Source: Chryseobacterium sp. (GTDB taxonomy: Bacteria; Bacteroidota; Bacteroidia; Flavobacteriales; Weeksellaceae). Taken from it: a stretch of 63,625 nucleotides of DNA. A program made the translations under genes and the position numbers. The stretch lies in assembly GCA_031277615.1 (NCBI GenBank), contig JAITMC010000014.1:1-63625 (forward strand). The letters run 5' to 3'. The notes below the pieces were generated by a model, which worked only from the letters and a program-made list of their open reading frames with translations, did no database searches and was not told the origin of the DNA. Positions 17,521-26,142 of the stretch are shown here, piece by piece (the first letter of the stretch is position 1; each line of letters begins with the position of its first letter).

Positions 17521-18609
17521 TTAATATTTCTTTCTGATTTTGATAAGGTCTCCGTCTTTTAAAGACTGTGTTCCTTCATAAATGATCAAGTCTCCTTTTT
17601 TAAGGCCGCTTTCCACCACATAGGAATCTCTCAGGGTGGTTCCGATTCTGATGCTGGTCATTTTCACTTTATTCTGTTTATCCACCACAAATACATAAGT
17701 TTTGTCCTGAATCGAGAATGTTGATTTCTGCGGAATCAGAATTGCATTGTTCTGCTGTTCAGAGATGATCAGCTTTCCTGAGGTACCGTGTTTGATCAGG
17801 CGGTCCGGATTCGGGAAAAGCACTTTATACCGGATGGAGCCTGTTGTTCTGTCGATCTCTCCTTCTGCTGTTTTTAAAGCACCGTTAAACTGATAGTTGA
17901 CCCCGTTCGGAAGGGTAAGCTCAATTTTCTGATGGTTTCCAATCTTATCATTGGCTAAAAGCTCAAAATATAAATTTTCAGGAATGGAAAAATAAGCATA
18001 GACTTCGTTCAGCTGTGAAAGGGTGGTCAGAAGAATTCCGTTTTCTACCAGACTTCCGTCTTTGTGGGGAATGACATCGATAACTCCGTCAAAAGGAGCT
18101 GTGATCTTTGTAAAGCTGATCTTCTGCAATACGGTCTTCCTTTCCGCATCGGCAAAGGCATATTTTGCTTTGGCCGATGAAAGCTTAGCTTTTACCATTT
18201 CCAGCTCATTGTTCGCGACAAATTTTTTAGCATGAAGACTCTGGATCTGTTTCAGCTCCACTTCTGCCATACGAACATCGGCATCAGCCTGCTTCAGGGC
18301 AGCATCTGCTTTCAGAAGCTCCATCTGCAGTTCTGCATCATTAATTTTAAATAAAGCCTGCCCCTGATGGACAAACTGTCCTTCATTGACATAGATATGC
18401 TGGATGATCCCGCCGATTCTGGAGCGGATATCTACATTTTTTTTAGCCTGGATATCGGTTACGAACTGGTTATTGACAAGGGTATCTTTTTCTTTGATTT
18501 CCAGAACGGGAACTTCCTTTTCTTTATTTCTGTTTTTTTTGTTGTCTTTACTGCATGACACAGCGAATAATATTGCAAGAATGCAAATTATTACGTTTTT
18601 AGAATACAT
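17521..18609 (-). CDS. RND efflux periplasmic adaptor (MFP/HlyD family lipoprotein)
   Basis: This 362-residue adaptor links the RND pump to the outer-membrane factor. The signal peptide ends in a lipobox (LFAVSC), so it is lipid-anchored. The order is barrel-sandwich hybrid strand (IRSRIGGIIQHIYVNEGQFVHQGQALFKI), alpha-hairpin coiled coil at about 90-150 (LLKADAALKQADADVRMAEVE), second half of the hybrid motif (ITAPFDGVIDVIPHKDGSLV), beta-barrel and membrane-proximal domain ending GDLIKIRKKY. It is the first clear gene of the efflux operon, followed by the pump after 24 bp. Confidence 0.93.
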   Translation of the reverse strand: MYSKNVIICILAILFAVSCSKDNKKNRNKEKEVPVLEIKEKDTLVNNQFVTDIQAKKNVDIRSRIGGIIQHIYVNEGQFVHQGQALFKINDAELQMELLKADAALKQADADVRMAEVELKQIQSLHAKKFVANNELEMVKAKLSSAKAKYAFADAERKTVLQKISFTKITAPFDGVIDVIPHKDGSLVENGILLTTLSQLNEVYAYFSIPENLYFELLANDKIGNHQKIELTLPNGVNYQFNGALKTAEGEIDRTTGSIRYKVLFPNPDRLIKHGTSGKLIISEQQNNAILIPQKSTFSIQDKTYVFVVDKQNKVKMTSIRIGTTLRDSYVVESGLKKGDLIIYEGTQSLKDGDLIKIRKKY

Positions 18610-18668
18610 CTTAAGGTGTTTAAGTTATAAAAATTTCGTTAAAATAAATTGGTTTTCAACAACTTAAA

Positions 18669-19001
18669 CTAGTACAACTGGAGGAGATGGAGAAACGATT
18701 TTACGCCACAAATGGATGAGACTGCAATATCCGGAAGAGTAATTTTTGAAGTGATCTTTTCAATTGCTGAAAAGTCTCCGGAAGCTTCATCAACCTTTCG
18801 GGCTACGTGTTTTACAATTTTGGAAACAGTGGACACGGCATGCGTATTCATATCCGTTTCTTCGTATACATCAAGAACGTGGATATTATTTACATGAGGA
18901 ATGCAGGGAATATTCCGCAAAGATTTTTCTGCCCATTTCGAATTGAAAAGGGTGAAAACCAACATGAAATAAAAAAAGATAAATGACTTCAGACCTGCCA
19001 T
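18669..19001 (-). CDS. hypothetical secreted or anchored protein upstream of the efflux operon
   Basis: This 110-residue ORF lies 59 bp upstream of the efflux adaptor, on the same strand, and may be the operon's first gene. Residues 5-21 are hydrophobic (KSFIFFYFMLVFTLF), compatible with a signal or anchor. The rest is soluble, with two cysteines, and resembles nothing I recognise. A -7-like box (TAATTTTG) lies about 45 bp upstream. Competing plus-strand ORFs in the same stretch look random. Moderate support only. Confidence 0.45.
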   Translation of the reverse strand: MAGLKSFIFFYFMLVFTLFNSKWAEKSLRNIPCIPHVNNIHVLDVYEETDMNTHAVSTVSKIVKHVARKVDEASGDFSAIEKITSKITLPDIAVSSICGVKSFLHLLQLY

Positions 19002-19044
19002 GTCAAAAAAGAATACTTAGTTTTAAGTAAAAACAATAGTTTCG

Positions 19045-19052
19045 CAAAATTA
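19045..19052 (-). promoter_or_regulatory. -7-like box of the efflux operon
   Basis: On the minus strand TAATTTTG fits TAnnTTTG, 44 bp before the 19001 start. An inverted repeat, CTTAAAC/GTTTAAG (about 19096-19125), lies further upstream and could be an operator. Confidence 0.4.
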
Positions 19053-19180
19053 TGGATTTTAGACGGAGTACAGGGTCTTTTAAATGTTAAAAAAACTTAA
19101 ACAATCGGGCTTTTTTAGTTTAAGCTTCGTTACTTAAATTAAAAAACTACTCTATATACGAAATTTGCAGATGTTTTTTT

Positions 19181-20590
19181 AACCACAACAGGAGACAAAA
19201 GATTTGGACACTTAAGTTATTTTTTAAGTTTAATGCATTACACATAGAAGTTCACTTGAGCTTAAAAAATCAAAGATTTTTTTGGACTTGAATATAAAAT
19301 CTGCTTCATCAGCTAAATCAGCGAGAGAAAAATATCCCTAAAGATCTGTGTCATCTGGGCAATCTGTGGGAAATTATTTTAACCATAAAAGGAGACAAGA
19401 GAACTTGACACTTAAGTTATTTTTTAAGTTTAATGCATTACACATAGAAGTTCACTTGAGCTTAAAAAATCAAAGATTTTTTTGGGGTTGAATATAAAAT
19501 CTGCTCTATCTGCAAAATCAGCGAGAGAAAAATATCCCTAAAGATCTGTGTCATCTGAGTGATCTGTGGGAAATATTTAACTACAAAAGATGACAAAAGA
19601 TTTTAACACTTAAGTTTTTTAAGTTTACTGCATTGCGCATAGAAGTTCACTTAAGCTTTTAAAAATCAAAGATTTTTTTGGGGTTGAATATAAAATCTGC
19701 TCTATCTGCAAAATCTGCGAGATAAAAATATCCATAAAGATCTGTGTCATTCGTGTATTTCTAAGACTTTCTAATCATATATGAGGTACAAAGATTTATT
19801 AAGAAGATGATATATAGAAGGCAGCAGGGAAAGTGGTTATGATTTTTTCCTCGCAACGATCGCCAAATTATAGTAATGGGATAATTTTTTCGATCGCAAA
19901 GGCACTTCGTTCAGCGAAGGTTGGATGTTTTCTTTATGCCTGAAAACTTAATTGCGTTCCTTGCTGAGTAAAACGCCATTGCGAACAAAAATTTCCGCAA
20001 TATCATTTAAACTAGCGGTCATAGCGTTAAAAACAGCAGTAATGAGAAATCTCAACGATTTTTATTGGTGAAATTTAAATCTGCTCTATCTGCAGAATCT
20101 GCGGGATAAAAATACCCATAAAGATCTGTGTCATCTGGGGAATCTGTGGGAAATTATTTTAACCACAAAAGGAGACAAAAGAATTTAACACTAGAGTTTT
20201 TTTAAGTTCAATACTTTGCGCATAGAAGTTCACATAAGTTAAAAATCAACGATTTTTATTGGGCTACTTAAGATCTGTGCCATCTGCATGATCCGCGAGA
20301 CCATAAAACCTGTGTCATCTGAGTGATCTGTGGGAAATTGTTTAACCACAACAGGAGATAAAAGAATTTGACACCGGAATTTTTTAAGTTTAATGCTTCA
20401 CGCATAGAAGTTCACATAAGTTAAAAAATCAAAGATTTTTATTGAGATACTTAAGATCTGCGCTATCTGCATGATCTGCGAGACTATAAAATCTGTGTCA
20501 TCTGAGTGATCTGTGGGAAATTGTTTTAACCACAACAGACACCATTCAATACTTTGTGCATAGAAAGTTCATAGAAATTCAAAAGAACCT
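19181..20590 (+). repeat. array of ~180-200 bp repeats in a gene-free region
   Basis: Five near-complete copies and a degraded sixth, all in the same orientation, begin at 19181, 19381, 19579, 20161, 20344 and 20528. Each starts with AACCACAAMAGGAGAC-like sequence. It continues with an inverted pair around ACTTAA/TTAAGT, then CATAGAAGTTCAC, a hairpin AAAAATC-AAA-GATTTTT, and ends with AAGATCTGTGTCATCTG and CTGTGGGAAAT. The first two copies (200 and 198 bp) are about 95% alike by eye; the last two full copies (183 and 184 bp) form a closer subfamily. Copy 3 is broken at about 19760 by ~300 bp of unrelated sequence. No ORF is conserved across units. Function unknown; the dyads suggest folded RNA or protein binding. 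Confidence 0.9.
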
Positions 20591-20686
20591 GCATGAACCG
20601 GAGAATCCCTAAGGCTATAAAAAAACATTGAAAGAATATGGTGACAGCAGCTGTTTTTTCATTAATTTTAATTAAGAAAAAAGACC

Positions 20687-21031
20687 ATGGCTTATAATAC
20701 CGAACTTGCCGACAGAGTGAGAGAATGGCTGGCTGCTGTAGATCATATTAACGTTGAAGAGAAAAAAATGTTCAGCGGTTTGGCATTTCTGGTCAATGGG
20801 AAAATGTGCATCAATATCAGTCATGATAACCTGATGTGCCGTTATGATCCGGAACTGCAGGATGAGGTTTCAGAAAAAGCAGGCTTTCTTCCCATGATCA
20901 TGAGAGGAAAGCAGCTTAAAGAGTATTGCTGTGTGGAGCCGGCCGGCTTTAAGAAACCGGAAGATTTTGAATATTGGATGAAGATCTGTCTTGAATACAA
21001 TCCCATCGCTAAGGCTTCAAAGAAAAAATAA
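20687..21031 (+). CDS. TfoX/Sxy N-terminal domain protein
   Basis: This 114-residue protein matches the stand-alone TfoX N-terminal domain: RVREWLAAVDHINVEEKKMFSGLAFLVNGKMCINIS, then MRGKQLKEYCCVEPAGF, and a tail with EYWMKICLEYNP. In Proteobacteria the full Sxy/TfoX protein co-activates competence genes. The short form is widespread in Bacteroidota, where its role is not established. The gene is monocistronic and sits between the repeat array and the RNA repair island, on the opposite strand to the latter. ATG at 20687 is preceded by the purine-rich AAGAAAAAAGA. Confidence 0.82.
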   Translation: MAYNTELADRVREWLAAVDHINVEEKKMFSGLAFLVNGKMCINISHDNLMCRYDPELQDEVSEKAGFLPMIMRGKQLKEYCCVEPAGFKKPEDFEYWMKICLEYNPIAKASKKK

Positions 21032-21032
21032 A

Positions 21033-21068
21033 ACCGGCCGCTTTTTAACCGGATCAATTGCCCGGTTT
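21033..21068. terminator. bidirectional terminator between the TfoX gene and the repair operon
   Basis: AACCGG pairs with CCGGTT around ATCAATTGC. T-rich sequence lies on the plus side, and an overlapping AACCGGCC stem with T-runs lies on the minus side. It separates two convergent genes. Confidence 0.65.
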
Positions 21069-21100
21069 TAAATCACTATTTCTGATTCTCCATACTTTAT

Positions 21101-22159
21101 TTATCGATACAACTGCTCTCTGATCTCAATTAAAATATCTGTTGTCTTTTCCAGATCCGGAAGGTCCGGAAGATCAGAGGTGGAATAATGATGTTCAATA
21201 GAAGAAATCAGGTTTTCTGCTTTCTGCATAACGCTCTCATAGGATTGGTTTCCGGCTTTGATATCCAGCAGTTCATCACGGTTGGTAACCCGGATTTCAA
21301 GTGTGCCGGTTTTAAATATTTGTTCACAGGACTGTAAAAGCCGGATGGTATGCATCATGTTTTTACTGTCATAATTCTTTCCGTGGATTTGGTTCACGTT
21401 ATAGCGGTCTTCATTGCGTTCAGCTACCCATTTCCAGTATTCCCTGTAGTCTTTACAGTAAACGGAGTAGGAATCTAAGTTGCAGTACAGATATGTGGCA
21501 GGAGTTTCATTTTTAGGAACGGATGATACCGAAACCTGATTGGCTTCTTCGTTTTGAATAATTCCTTTATATCCAAGGGTTTTCGTTTCATCATAAAATA
21601 AGCTATACATTCCTTTGGTATGGTCAATGTTTACCAGACCACAGTTTTCCTGCATTTTTTGATTCTCTGTAAGCCATTTTTTCAAGGGAACAGAACCCTG
21701 CCCTTTAAGGATAAAGCAGAAATCAAGGATCGATTTTCTCTCTTTTTCTATGGGATTTAAGATTTTTTTATTGAGTCCTTTTGCTTTTTTGATCTGCGAA
21801 ACGGCGTATCCGGCAAATGTATCTTTGCATAGCTTTGACAGGAAATCTTCAGGCTTCAGCAGATTCATCAGCGGGTTTTTATAGAGAACAGAATCTTCAG
21901 GACATGCCAGAATTTCCAGAATATTGGGATTGTTTTTCTGAAGCAGCTCTACAAATCTCCCGATTTCATAATAGGTAATGTCATTTGTTTCATTGGAAAT
22001 CTGCGGAATATAATTCAATCCGAAAAAATCGTTCTTCGGTACATAATATACGCCCCGGATGTCTGTATCCGAAGTTTCTGTAGCGAGGCCAAAGGCACGG
22101 CTCCCGGAGATGGTTTCAAGGAGAATGAGGTTTTTATTTTTAAGGTCCTGGATGGTCAT
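21101..22159 (-). CDS. PF10127-type (RlaP-like) nucleotidyltransferase
   Basis: This 352-residue protein has an N-terminal polymerase-beta-type nucleotidyltransferase core. It reads ISGSRAFGLATETSDTDIRGVYYVP, with G19-S20 holding the triphosphate and D31/D33 as metal ligands. The long C-terminal part is helical and fits the family of predicted nucleotidyltransferases found near RNA ligases. Such enzymes are predicted to add nucleotides or nucleotidyl groups to RNA ends or proteins; this has not been shown for this branch. It is the last gene of the operon that begins with the tRNA-like RNA and the TROVE gene. Its start overlaps the upstream ATPase stop by 4 bp (ATGA), so it is translationally coupled. 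Confidence 0.8.
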   Translation of the reverse strand: MTIQDLKNKNLILLETISGSRAFGLATETSDTDIRGVYYVPKNDFFGLNYIPQISNETNDITYYEIGRFVELLQKNNPNILEILACPEDSVLYKNPLMNLLKPEDFLSKLCKDTFAGYAVSQIKKAKGLNKKILNPIEKERKSILDFCFILKGQGSVPLKKWLTENQKMQENCGLVNIDHTKGMYSLFYDETKTLGYKGIIQNEEANQVSVSSVPKNETPATYLYCNLDSYSVYCKDYREYWKWVAERNEDRYNVNQIHGKNYDSKNMMHTIRLLQSCEQIFKTGTLEIRVTNRDELLDIKAGNQSYESVMQKAENLISSIEHHYSTSDLPDLPDLEKTTDILIEIREQLYR

Positions 22160-24399
22160 GATGATGTTTTTCTTTTAAGGATTTTTTGTTCAAAGAAAGT
22201 TCGTTGCTCTTTAGGAAGCTCATAAAGAGCAGAGTTGTTTTTATTAATGATTACTTCTCTGTAAAGAATAACGTATAATTCTAATATAGCCAGTTCAGGG
22301 ATTGTTTCTATGTACTTGGTTGTGAACGCTATTAAATACATCAGCTCATTGGCCTGAAGACGGTTTGAGTAGATCATGATATTGGTGATCCAGGTCGTCA
22401 GAATAACATCTATCTGGTCTGCCTGAATATCTTCTTCAATGGTGGCAGAAAGTAAAAAGAATATATTGAAATAAGGTCTTTGGGCTAAATTTCTGTAAAT
22501 TTCAATTCTTTCTTTCTGAGATAGCGATTTGACATAATTCAGATATTCAGTGGTAAATGTCTTTTCTTCTCCATTCCATAAATCAGAGATCAAATCCAGT
22601 ATCAGATATTTGTATTCATTAGGATAACTGCTGAATTCCAAACTAATGATATGATTCATCATCTGCTCTGATTCTGATTTTTTATTGTCTTCCAATAAAC
22701 TTTTTGCCATTACCAATCTTGCCATTACATATTCATGAGTCATTATTCCATGTTTTTTGTACATAGTTTCTGTTAATTGAATGGCTTGCTCTAATAGCGG
22801 ATAATTATCAGTAGTACAAAATAAATTGATCAGAGAATTGGCAAACCCTGTGTAGTAATTATATAGGCCTTTTGGATTAAAAAAGACAAAAGATTTTTTA
22901 GAAGGATTAATTTTCCGGAAATAATCGATGGCTTCTTTATATCGATGTGCGGTCTGTAAATAGATTGCAATGAGAAGATTCAGTTCGTCTTTATTTTCAG
23001 ACAGATTGGTAAAATAAACTTCTTCAGCTTTTTTGAAGTCTTCTCTGTGAATTAATTCTGCAAGTTCATTAAATATAGCATCCAGCTTTTCCTGTTTTAT
23101 ATTCAGTGCTTTTTTGATCGCTTCAATTTCATATTGAATATTTTTCTGATCTTGTTCATCACAGTGCTGCAGAAGTTCATTAAACTTTTTGCTCCTGTTG
23201 TCAAGCTCTTCAATATTGTAGTAATACGCCAGAAAATCAATAAATAAAGAGGTGATTCCTTCTTTATGTTCTCCGACTTCAATACTGATTCTGAGTAAAG
23301 GTTCGCTGATGTCATAAAACTTATTGCGCTTATCGGAAGGATCCGGGATGGCGTCAATCAGCTTTTTTTTAGAGAGTTCGCTCAGTTGCTTGCTTAGGGA
23401 TTTTTGCTCTATAAAACAGTTCCTGGAGATTTCTATCCCTTTCTGGGGACGGCGTGATAATGCAATGTACCGCAGGATTTTCTGCTGCTGGGGCGGAAGA
23501 TACCGGATATAGGTTTCATAATACGGCTTCAGATCATTGATGGTTTTAATGAAATTTTCCGATACTTTGGCCAGGGTGTCTGCTTTAAGGAAATGATAAA
23601 AAGTAACCAGCAGGCGGTGATTCCCTTTCACCAGATCAAAAATGGCCCGGACCTGTGGTTTTCCTTTCGTTTTTAAATGATTGATAAGGGGTTGGTCCTT
23701 CTCTATTTCAGCTAAAGAAAGTAAAAAAGAATAGGCTTCTTCAAATGATAAGCTTTTAAGATAATACAAGGTGAAAAATCCGTAAAACGGACGGTCTTCC
23801 CGGTCAAAATCATCACTGATAGACTGGCTGGTTGCAATAATATTAACATTGTCGTTTTCATAGAGCCATGCCCTTAATCTGCCCTGTTCTTCCTTGCCCA
23901 TCTGTTCCAGAATATCTCCGAAATTTTCAGCAAGAATAAGCAGAGGTCTTTCAGCTGTAAAGGTTCTGATGATATTTTCAAGGTAGCTTAATTGCCTGGA
24001 AGCTGTTGTATTCTGTAATATTTCCAGTTCTTTTTGCAGATAGGCATTATCTTTTTCATACCATTTAATAAAGGAATTCAGGACCCTCAGCAGAAAATCA
24101 AAAAAATTATCTATGCCATATTCTTCTTCAGCAAAATAGGCCGTCACAAGCTTTCTTTCTTTTACATAATGCTGTATCCTGGAGTGTAAAACGCTCATGA
24201 GATGGGTTTTTCCCATTCCCCGCTGTCCTATGATAAGCCAGAACTGGTTGTTGTTATTCCTGACAATTGCGTCAACCTTGTTTTCGAAAAAATCTGCAGC
24301 AGCAGCTCTTCCTGTAAGCAGCTGTTCCAGTATTTCAGGATTAACACTCTTTGCCCCGAATGATAGTACTGTATTTATGCCTTGTTTATTCTCCACCAT
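22156..24399 (-). CDS. P-loop ATPase with winged-helix region and TPR-like C-terminus
   Basis: This 747-residue protein starts with a STAND/archaeal-ATPase-like AAA module. Walker A is GQRGMGKTH at 58-66. A Walker-B-like strand is RPLLILAENFGDIL near 150, with the usual Asp replaced by Glu, and a sensor-1-like segment is NIIATSQS. A winged-helix-like segment follows at about 305-375 (ILRYIALSRRPQKG, then LSKQLSELSKKKLIDAIPD). The remaining half is helical and repeat-like (YKEAIDYFRKINPS). Such proteins act as ATP-driven switches or complex organisers. It overlaps the preceding ATPase gene by 25 bp and the following nucleotidyltransferase gene by 4 bp, so the three are almost certainly one functional group. 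I cannot name a specific family. Confidence 0.8.
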   Translation of the reverse strand: MVENKQGINTVLSFGAKSVNPEILEQLLTGRAAAADFFENKVDAIVRNNNNQFWLIIGQRGMGKTHLMSVLHSRIQHYVKERKLVTAYFAEEEYGIDNFFDFLLRVLNSFIKWYEKDNAYLQKELEILQNTTASRQLSYLENIIRTFTAERPLLILAENFGDILEQMGKEEQGRLRAWLYENDNVNIIATSQSISDDFDREDRPFYGFFTLYYLKSLSFEEAYSFLLSLAEIEKDQPLINHLKTKGKPQVRAIFDLVKGNHRLLVTFYHFLKADTLAKVSENFIKTINDLKPYYETYIRYLPPQQQKILRYIALSRRPQKGIEISRNCFIEQKSLSKQLSELSKKKLIDAIPDPSDKRNKFYDISEPLLRISIEVGEHKEGITSLFIDFLAYYYNIEELDNRSKKFNELLQHCDEQDQKNIQYEIEAIKKALNIKQEKLDAIFNELAELIHREDFKKAEEVYFTNLSENKDELNLLIAIYLQTAHRYKEAIDYFRKINPSKKSFVFFNPKGLYNYYTGFANSLINLFCTTDNYPLLEQAIQLTETMYKKHGIMTHEYVMARLVMAKSLLEDNKKSESEQMMNHIISLEFSSYPNEYKYLILDLISDLWNGEEKTFTTEYLNYVKSLSQKERIEIYRNLAQRPYFNIFFLLSATIEEDIQADQIDVILTTWITNIMIYSNRLQANELMYLIAFTTKYIETIPELAILELYVILYREVIINKNNSALYELPKEQRTFFEQKILKRKTSS

Positions 24400-25613
24400 T
24401 CTTTGAAAATTTTATATTTGAAACCGTATTTTCTCCCGTCATTATCCGCTGTTTTAATAAAATAATGATCCTCGGTCAGTATTTCCAGAATATCTTTAAT
24501 TTTTTCATCTTCAGCATCTATCTGTATAATAATTTCACCTTCTGAAACCGGATGATCCGCTCTGGAAATAAGTGAAAGGGTTTTGTCCATTAGTTTTGAG
24601 TCGTCTTTATAATAGATGACAAGACGTTCTGTGAGCTGTTTAAATGCCTTTTGATAGGAAGAATTATTTAAAATCAGATGATAGGATTTTTGTACGGACT
24701 CCTCATTTACTTCAAGATTGAATTCCGACTGGATAATAAGAAACAAATGAGCAATATAAAAAGGAAGTCCGTCACATAATTCATGGATCATCTTAAATAT
24801 TTCCGTCTTTTTCCCTGTATCAATCTTATATCCCGACAAAAGGTAACATTCCATTAAGAAAGAAGAATCTTCTTCCGAAAAAGGAACCACATTAAACTCT
24901 CTCATGTCGTTGGTAGGCTCTCCCGTATAATTTAATGTTCTTCTTAAGGTTTGTAGTATAACCTTAATGCCAATGGAACCGCAGTAAACAAATCTTAGGC
25001 CCTTGTTTTCCAATTCCTGCCTTCTTTCCCTGAGAATATCCAGAAACTCAATAACCTCTTTATGTCTTCCTGCCTGGTACCAATCCCACAGCATAATAGG
25101 TAATTCATCCAATATCAGAATAAGTTTACGGTTATCTTTCTGTAAATTTTCACCCACATTCTCCAGAGTATGAAAGAAGATTTTTTTCCAGTTTCTCTGA
25201 TATTCGGGCAGATTAACTGAAAACTCAGCCCCGTATACATCAACTTTGATAGAATTGACCAGCTTGGCTATAAATTCTCCGGTTTTCGACAGGTCTATGG
25301 CATACCATTTTTTAAAACTATTAAATTCCTGTATCAGTTTATCTATCACTTCACCCAGGTTTTGCTTTCCCTGCAATGAAATGTAAATGGCTCTGAAATT
25401 TTCTTTTTTGAATACTTCCGGAACCTTATTATGATTACACTGATAAGCCAGTTTTTTAAGAAGGAGAGTTTTACCCATTCTTCTCATTTCCTCAAGGGTG
25501 ATGCTTTGAACACTTAAAGCTTTGAGAATATTATAGATATCTTTTTCTCTGCCTATAATCTGCTCGTCTTTTAAAGTTCCTGTTGATGGAGTAAGTGAGA
25601 AATAATTTTTCAT
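24375..25613 (-). CDS. AAA ATPase (archaeal ATPase-like) with winged-helix C-terminus
   Basis: This 412-residue ATPase has the GREKDI entry motif at 21-26 and a Walker A ending RRMGKTLLL (K48, T49). The usual first glycine is replaced (EEMRRMGKT). Walker B is KLILILDELPIMLWDW, with D and E intact. The C-terminal region (LSLISRADHPVSEGEIII to YGFKYKIFKEWWRI) looks like a winged helix. This layout is that of the archaeal-type ATPases that combine nucleotide switching with nucleic-acid binding. A strong palindromic operator array lies just upstream (25640-25689). It overlaps the next ATPase gene by 25 bp. Confidence 0.82.
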   Translation of the reverse strand: MKNYFSLTPSTGTLKDEQIIGREKDIYNILKALSVQSITLEEMRRMGKTLLLKKLAYQCNHNKVPEVFKKENFRAIYISLQGKQNLGEVIDKLIQEFNSFKKWYAIDLSKTGEFIAKLVNSIKVDVYGAEFSVNLPEYQRNWKKIFFHTLENVGENLQKDNRKLILILDELPIMLWDWYQAGRHKEVIEFLDILRERRQELENKGLRFVYCGSIGIKVILQTLRRTLNYTGEPTNDMREFNVVPFSEEDSSFLMECYLLSGYKIDTGKKTEIFKMIHELCDGLPFYIAHLFLIIQSEFNLEVNEESVQKSYHLILNNSSYQKAFKQLTERLVIYYKDDSKLMDKTLSLISRADHPVSEGEIIIQIDAEDEKIKDILEILTEDHYFIKTADNDGRKYGFKYKIFKEWWRINKA

Positions 25614-25639
25614 GATATTGATGTTTGGTTTCTGAAAGG

Positions 25640-25689
25640 TACGATAAATTCATCGTACGACAAAATTATCGTACGATAATTTTGTCGTA
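25640..25689. promoter_or_regulatory. palindromic operator array upstream of the ATPase genes
   Basis: Positions 25656-25689 are a perfect 34-bp palindrome centred on CGTACG, with arms TACGACAAAATTAT. A second, shorter dyad (TACGAT at 25640-25645 with ATCGTA at 25652-25657) abuts it. TACGAY half-sites thus occur at 25640, 25656, 25672 and as complements at 25652, 25668 and 25684. The array lies 27-76 bp before the ATPase start at 25613, next to a -7-like TACCTTTC. It looks like cooperative binding sites for a repressor, giving the ATPase-nucleotidyltransferase genes a promoter of their own. Confidence 0.75.
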
Positions 25690-25722
25690 TAATTTTAAAA
25701 TAAAAATAGCATTGTAGATGAG

Positions 25723-25875
25723 CTATTCTTCTTTATTTTCCTTTTCAATGATTTTCACTTCACCATCAGCTATCTTCCTGATGATACTTGTGAAAACGAG
25801 GTTTCTCCCTTCCTGCCATATTCCATCAAGAAATATCAGACTGAAATATTTATATTCCGCATTGTTTTCTGCCAT
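25723..25875 (-). CDS. 50-residue ORF, possible C-terminal half of a frameshifted gene
   Basis: Starting at 25875, this ORF encodes MAENNAEYKYFSLIFLDG and then a segment rich in isoleucine and glutamate, ending KIIEKENKEE. Its start lies 26 bp inside the 3' end of the 94-residue ORF at 25850-26134. It is either a separate, coupled gene or the second half of one ~130-residue protein interrupted by a frame change in the AAAA run near 25866. I do not recognise it. It is placed between the primase-like gene and the ATPase operator. Confidence 0.5.
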   Translation of the reverse strand: MAENNAEYKYFSLIFLDGIWQEGRNLVFTSIIRKIADGEVKIIEKENKEE

Positions 25876-26134
25876 TAAAATTAATATGCAGTGTATCTCT
25901 TTCCTGAGCGGTATATTCAAAATCAAAGATGTTTTCTGTATTTAATTTTGACAGGATACTTTCCTCAGAGATCCCATTTTCAAAATCCAGGACAGGCACC
26001 ATAATTTTCCCTCGTCTTGTGGATTCCCTTGAACCTATATACCGGCTTAAAGTCCAGACATAAATGTTTTTTATTTCGTTAATATCACCTTCAATACAGG
26101 TACAGAATTTTATACTGTTATTGGATATACACAT
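25850..26134 (-). CDS. 94-residue hypothetical protein in the repair operon
   Basis: The ORF starts 9 bp after the primase-like gene's stop, so it is in the same operon. It encodes a soluble protein: IEGDINEIKNIYVWTLSRYIG, then STRRGKIMVPVLDFENG. No known motif is seen. The pattern of hydrophobic strands with KIMVPVLDF fits a small alpha/beta fold. Its end overlaps the following 50-residue ORF by 26 bp, which suggests translational coupling, a programmed frameshift or a disabling mutation. Confidence 0.55.
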   Translation of the reverse strand: MCISNNSIKFCTCIEGDINEIKNIYVWTLSRYIGSRESTRRGKIMVPVLDFENGISEESILSKLNTENIFDFEYTAQERDTLHINFNGRKQCGI

Positions 26135-26142
26135 AATAATGG

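Noticed and set aside
19181-20590. CRISPR array
   Set aside because: Units are ~180-200 bp, contiguous, without unique spacers, and no cas gene is present.
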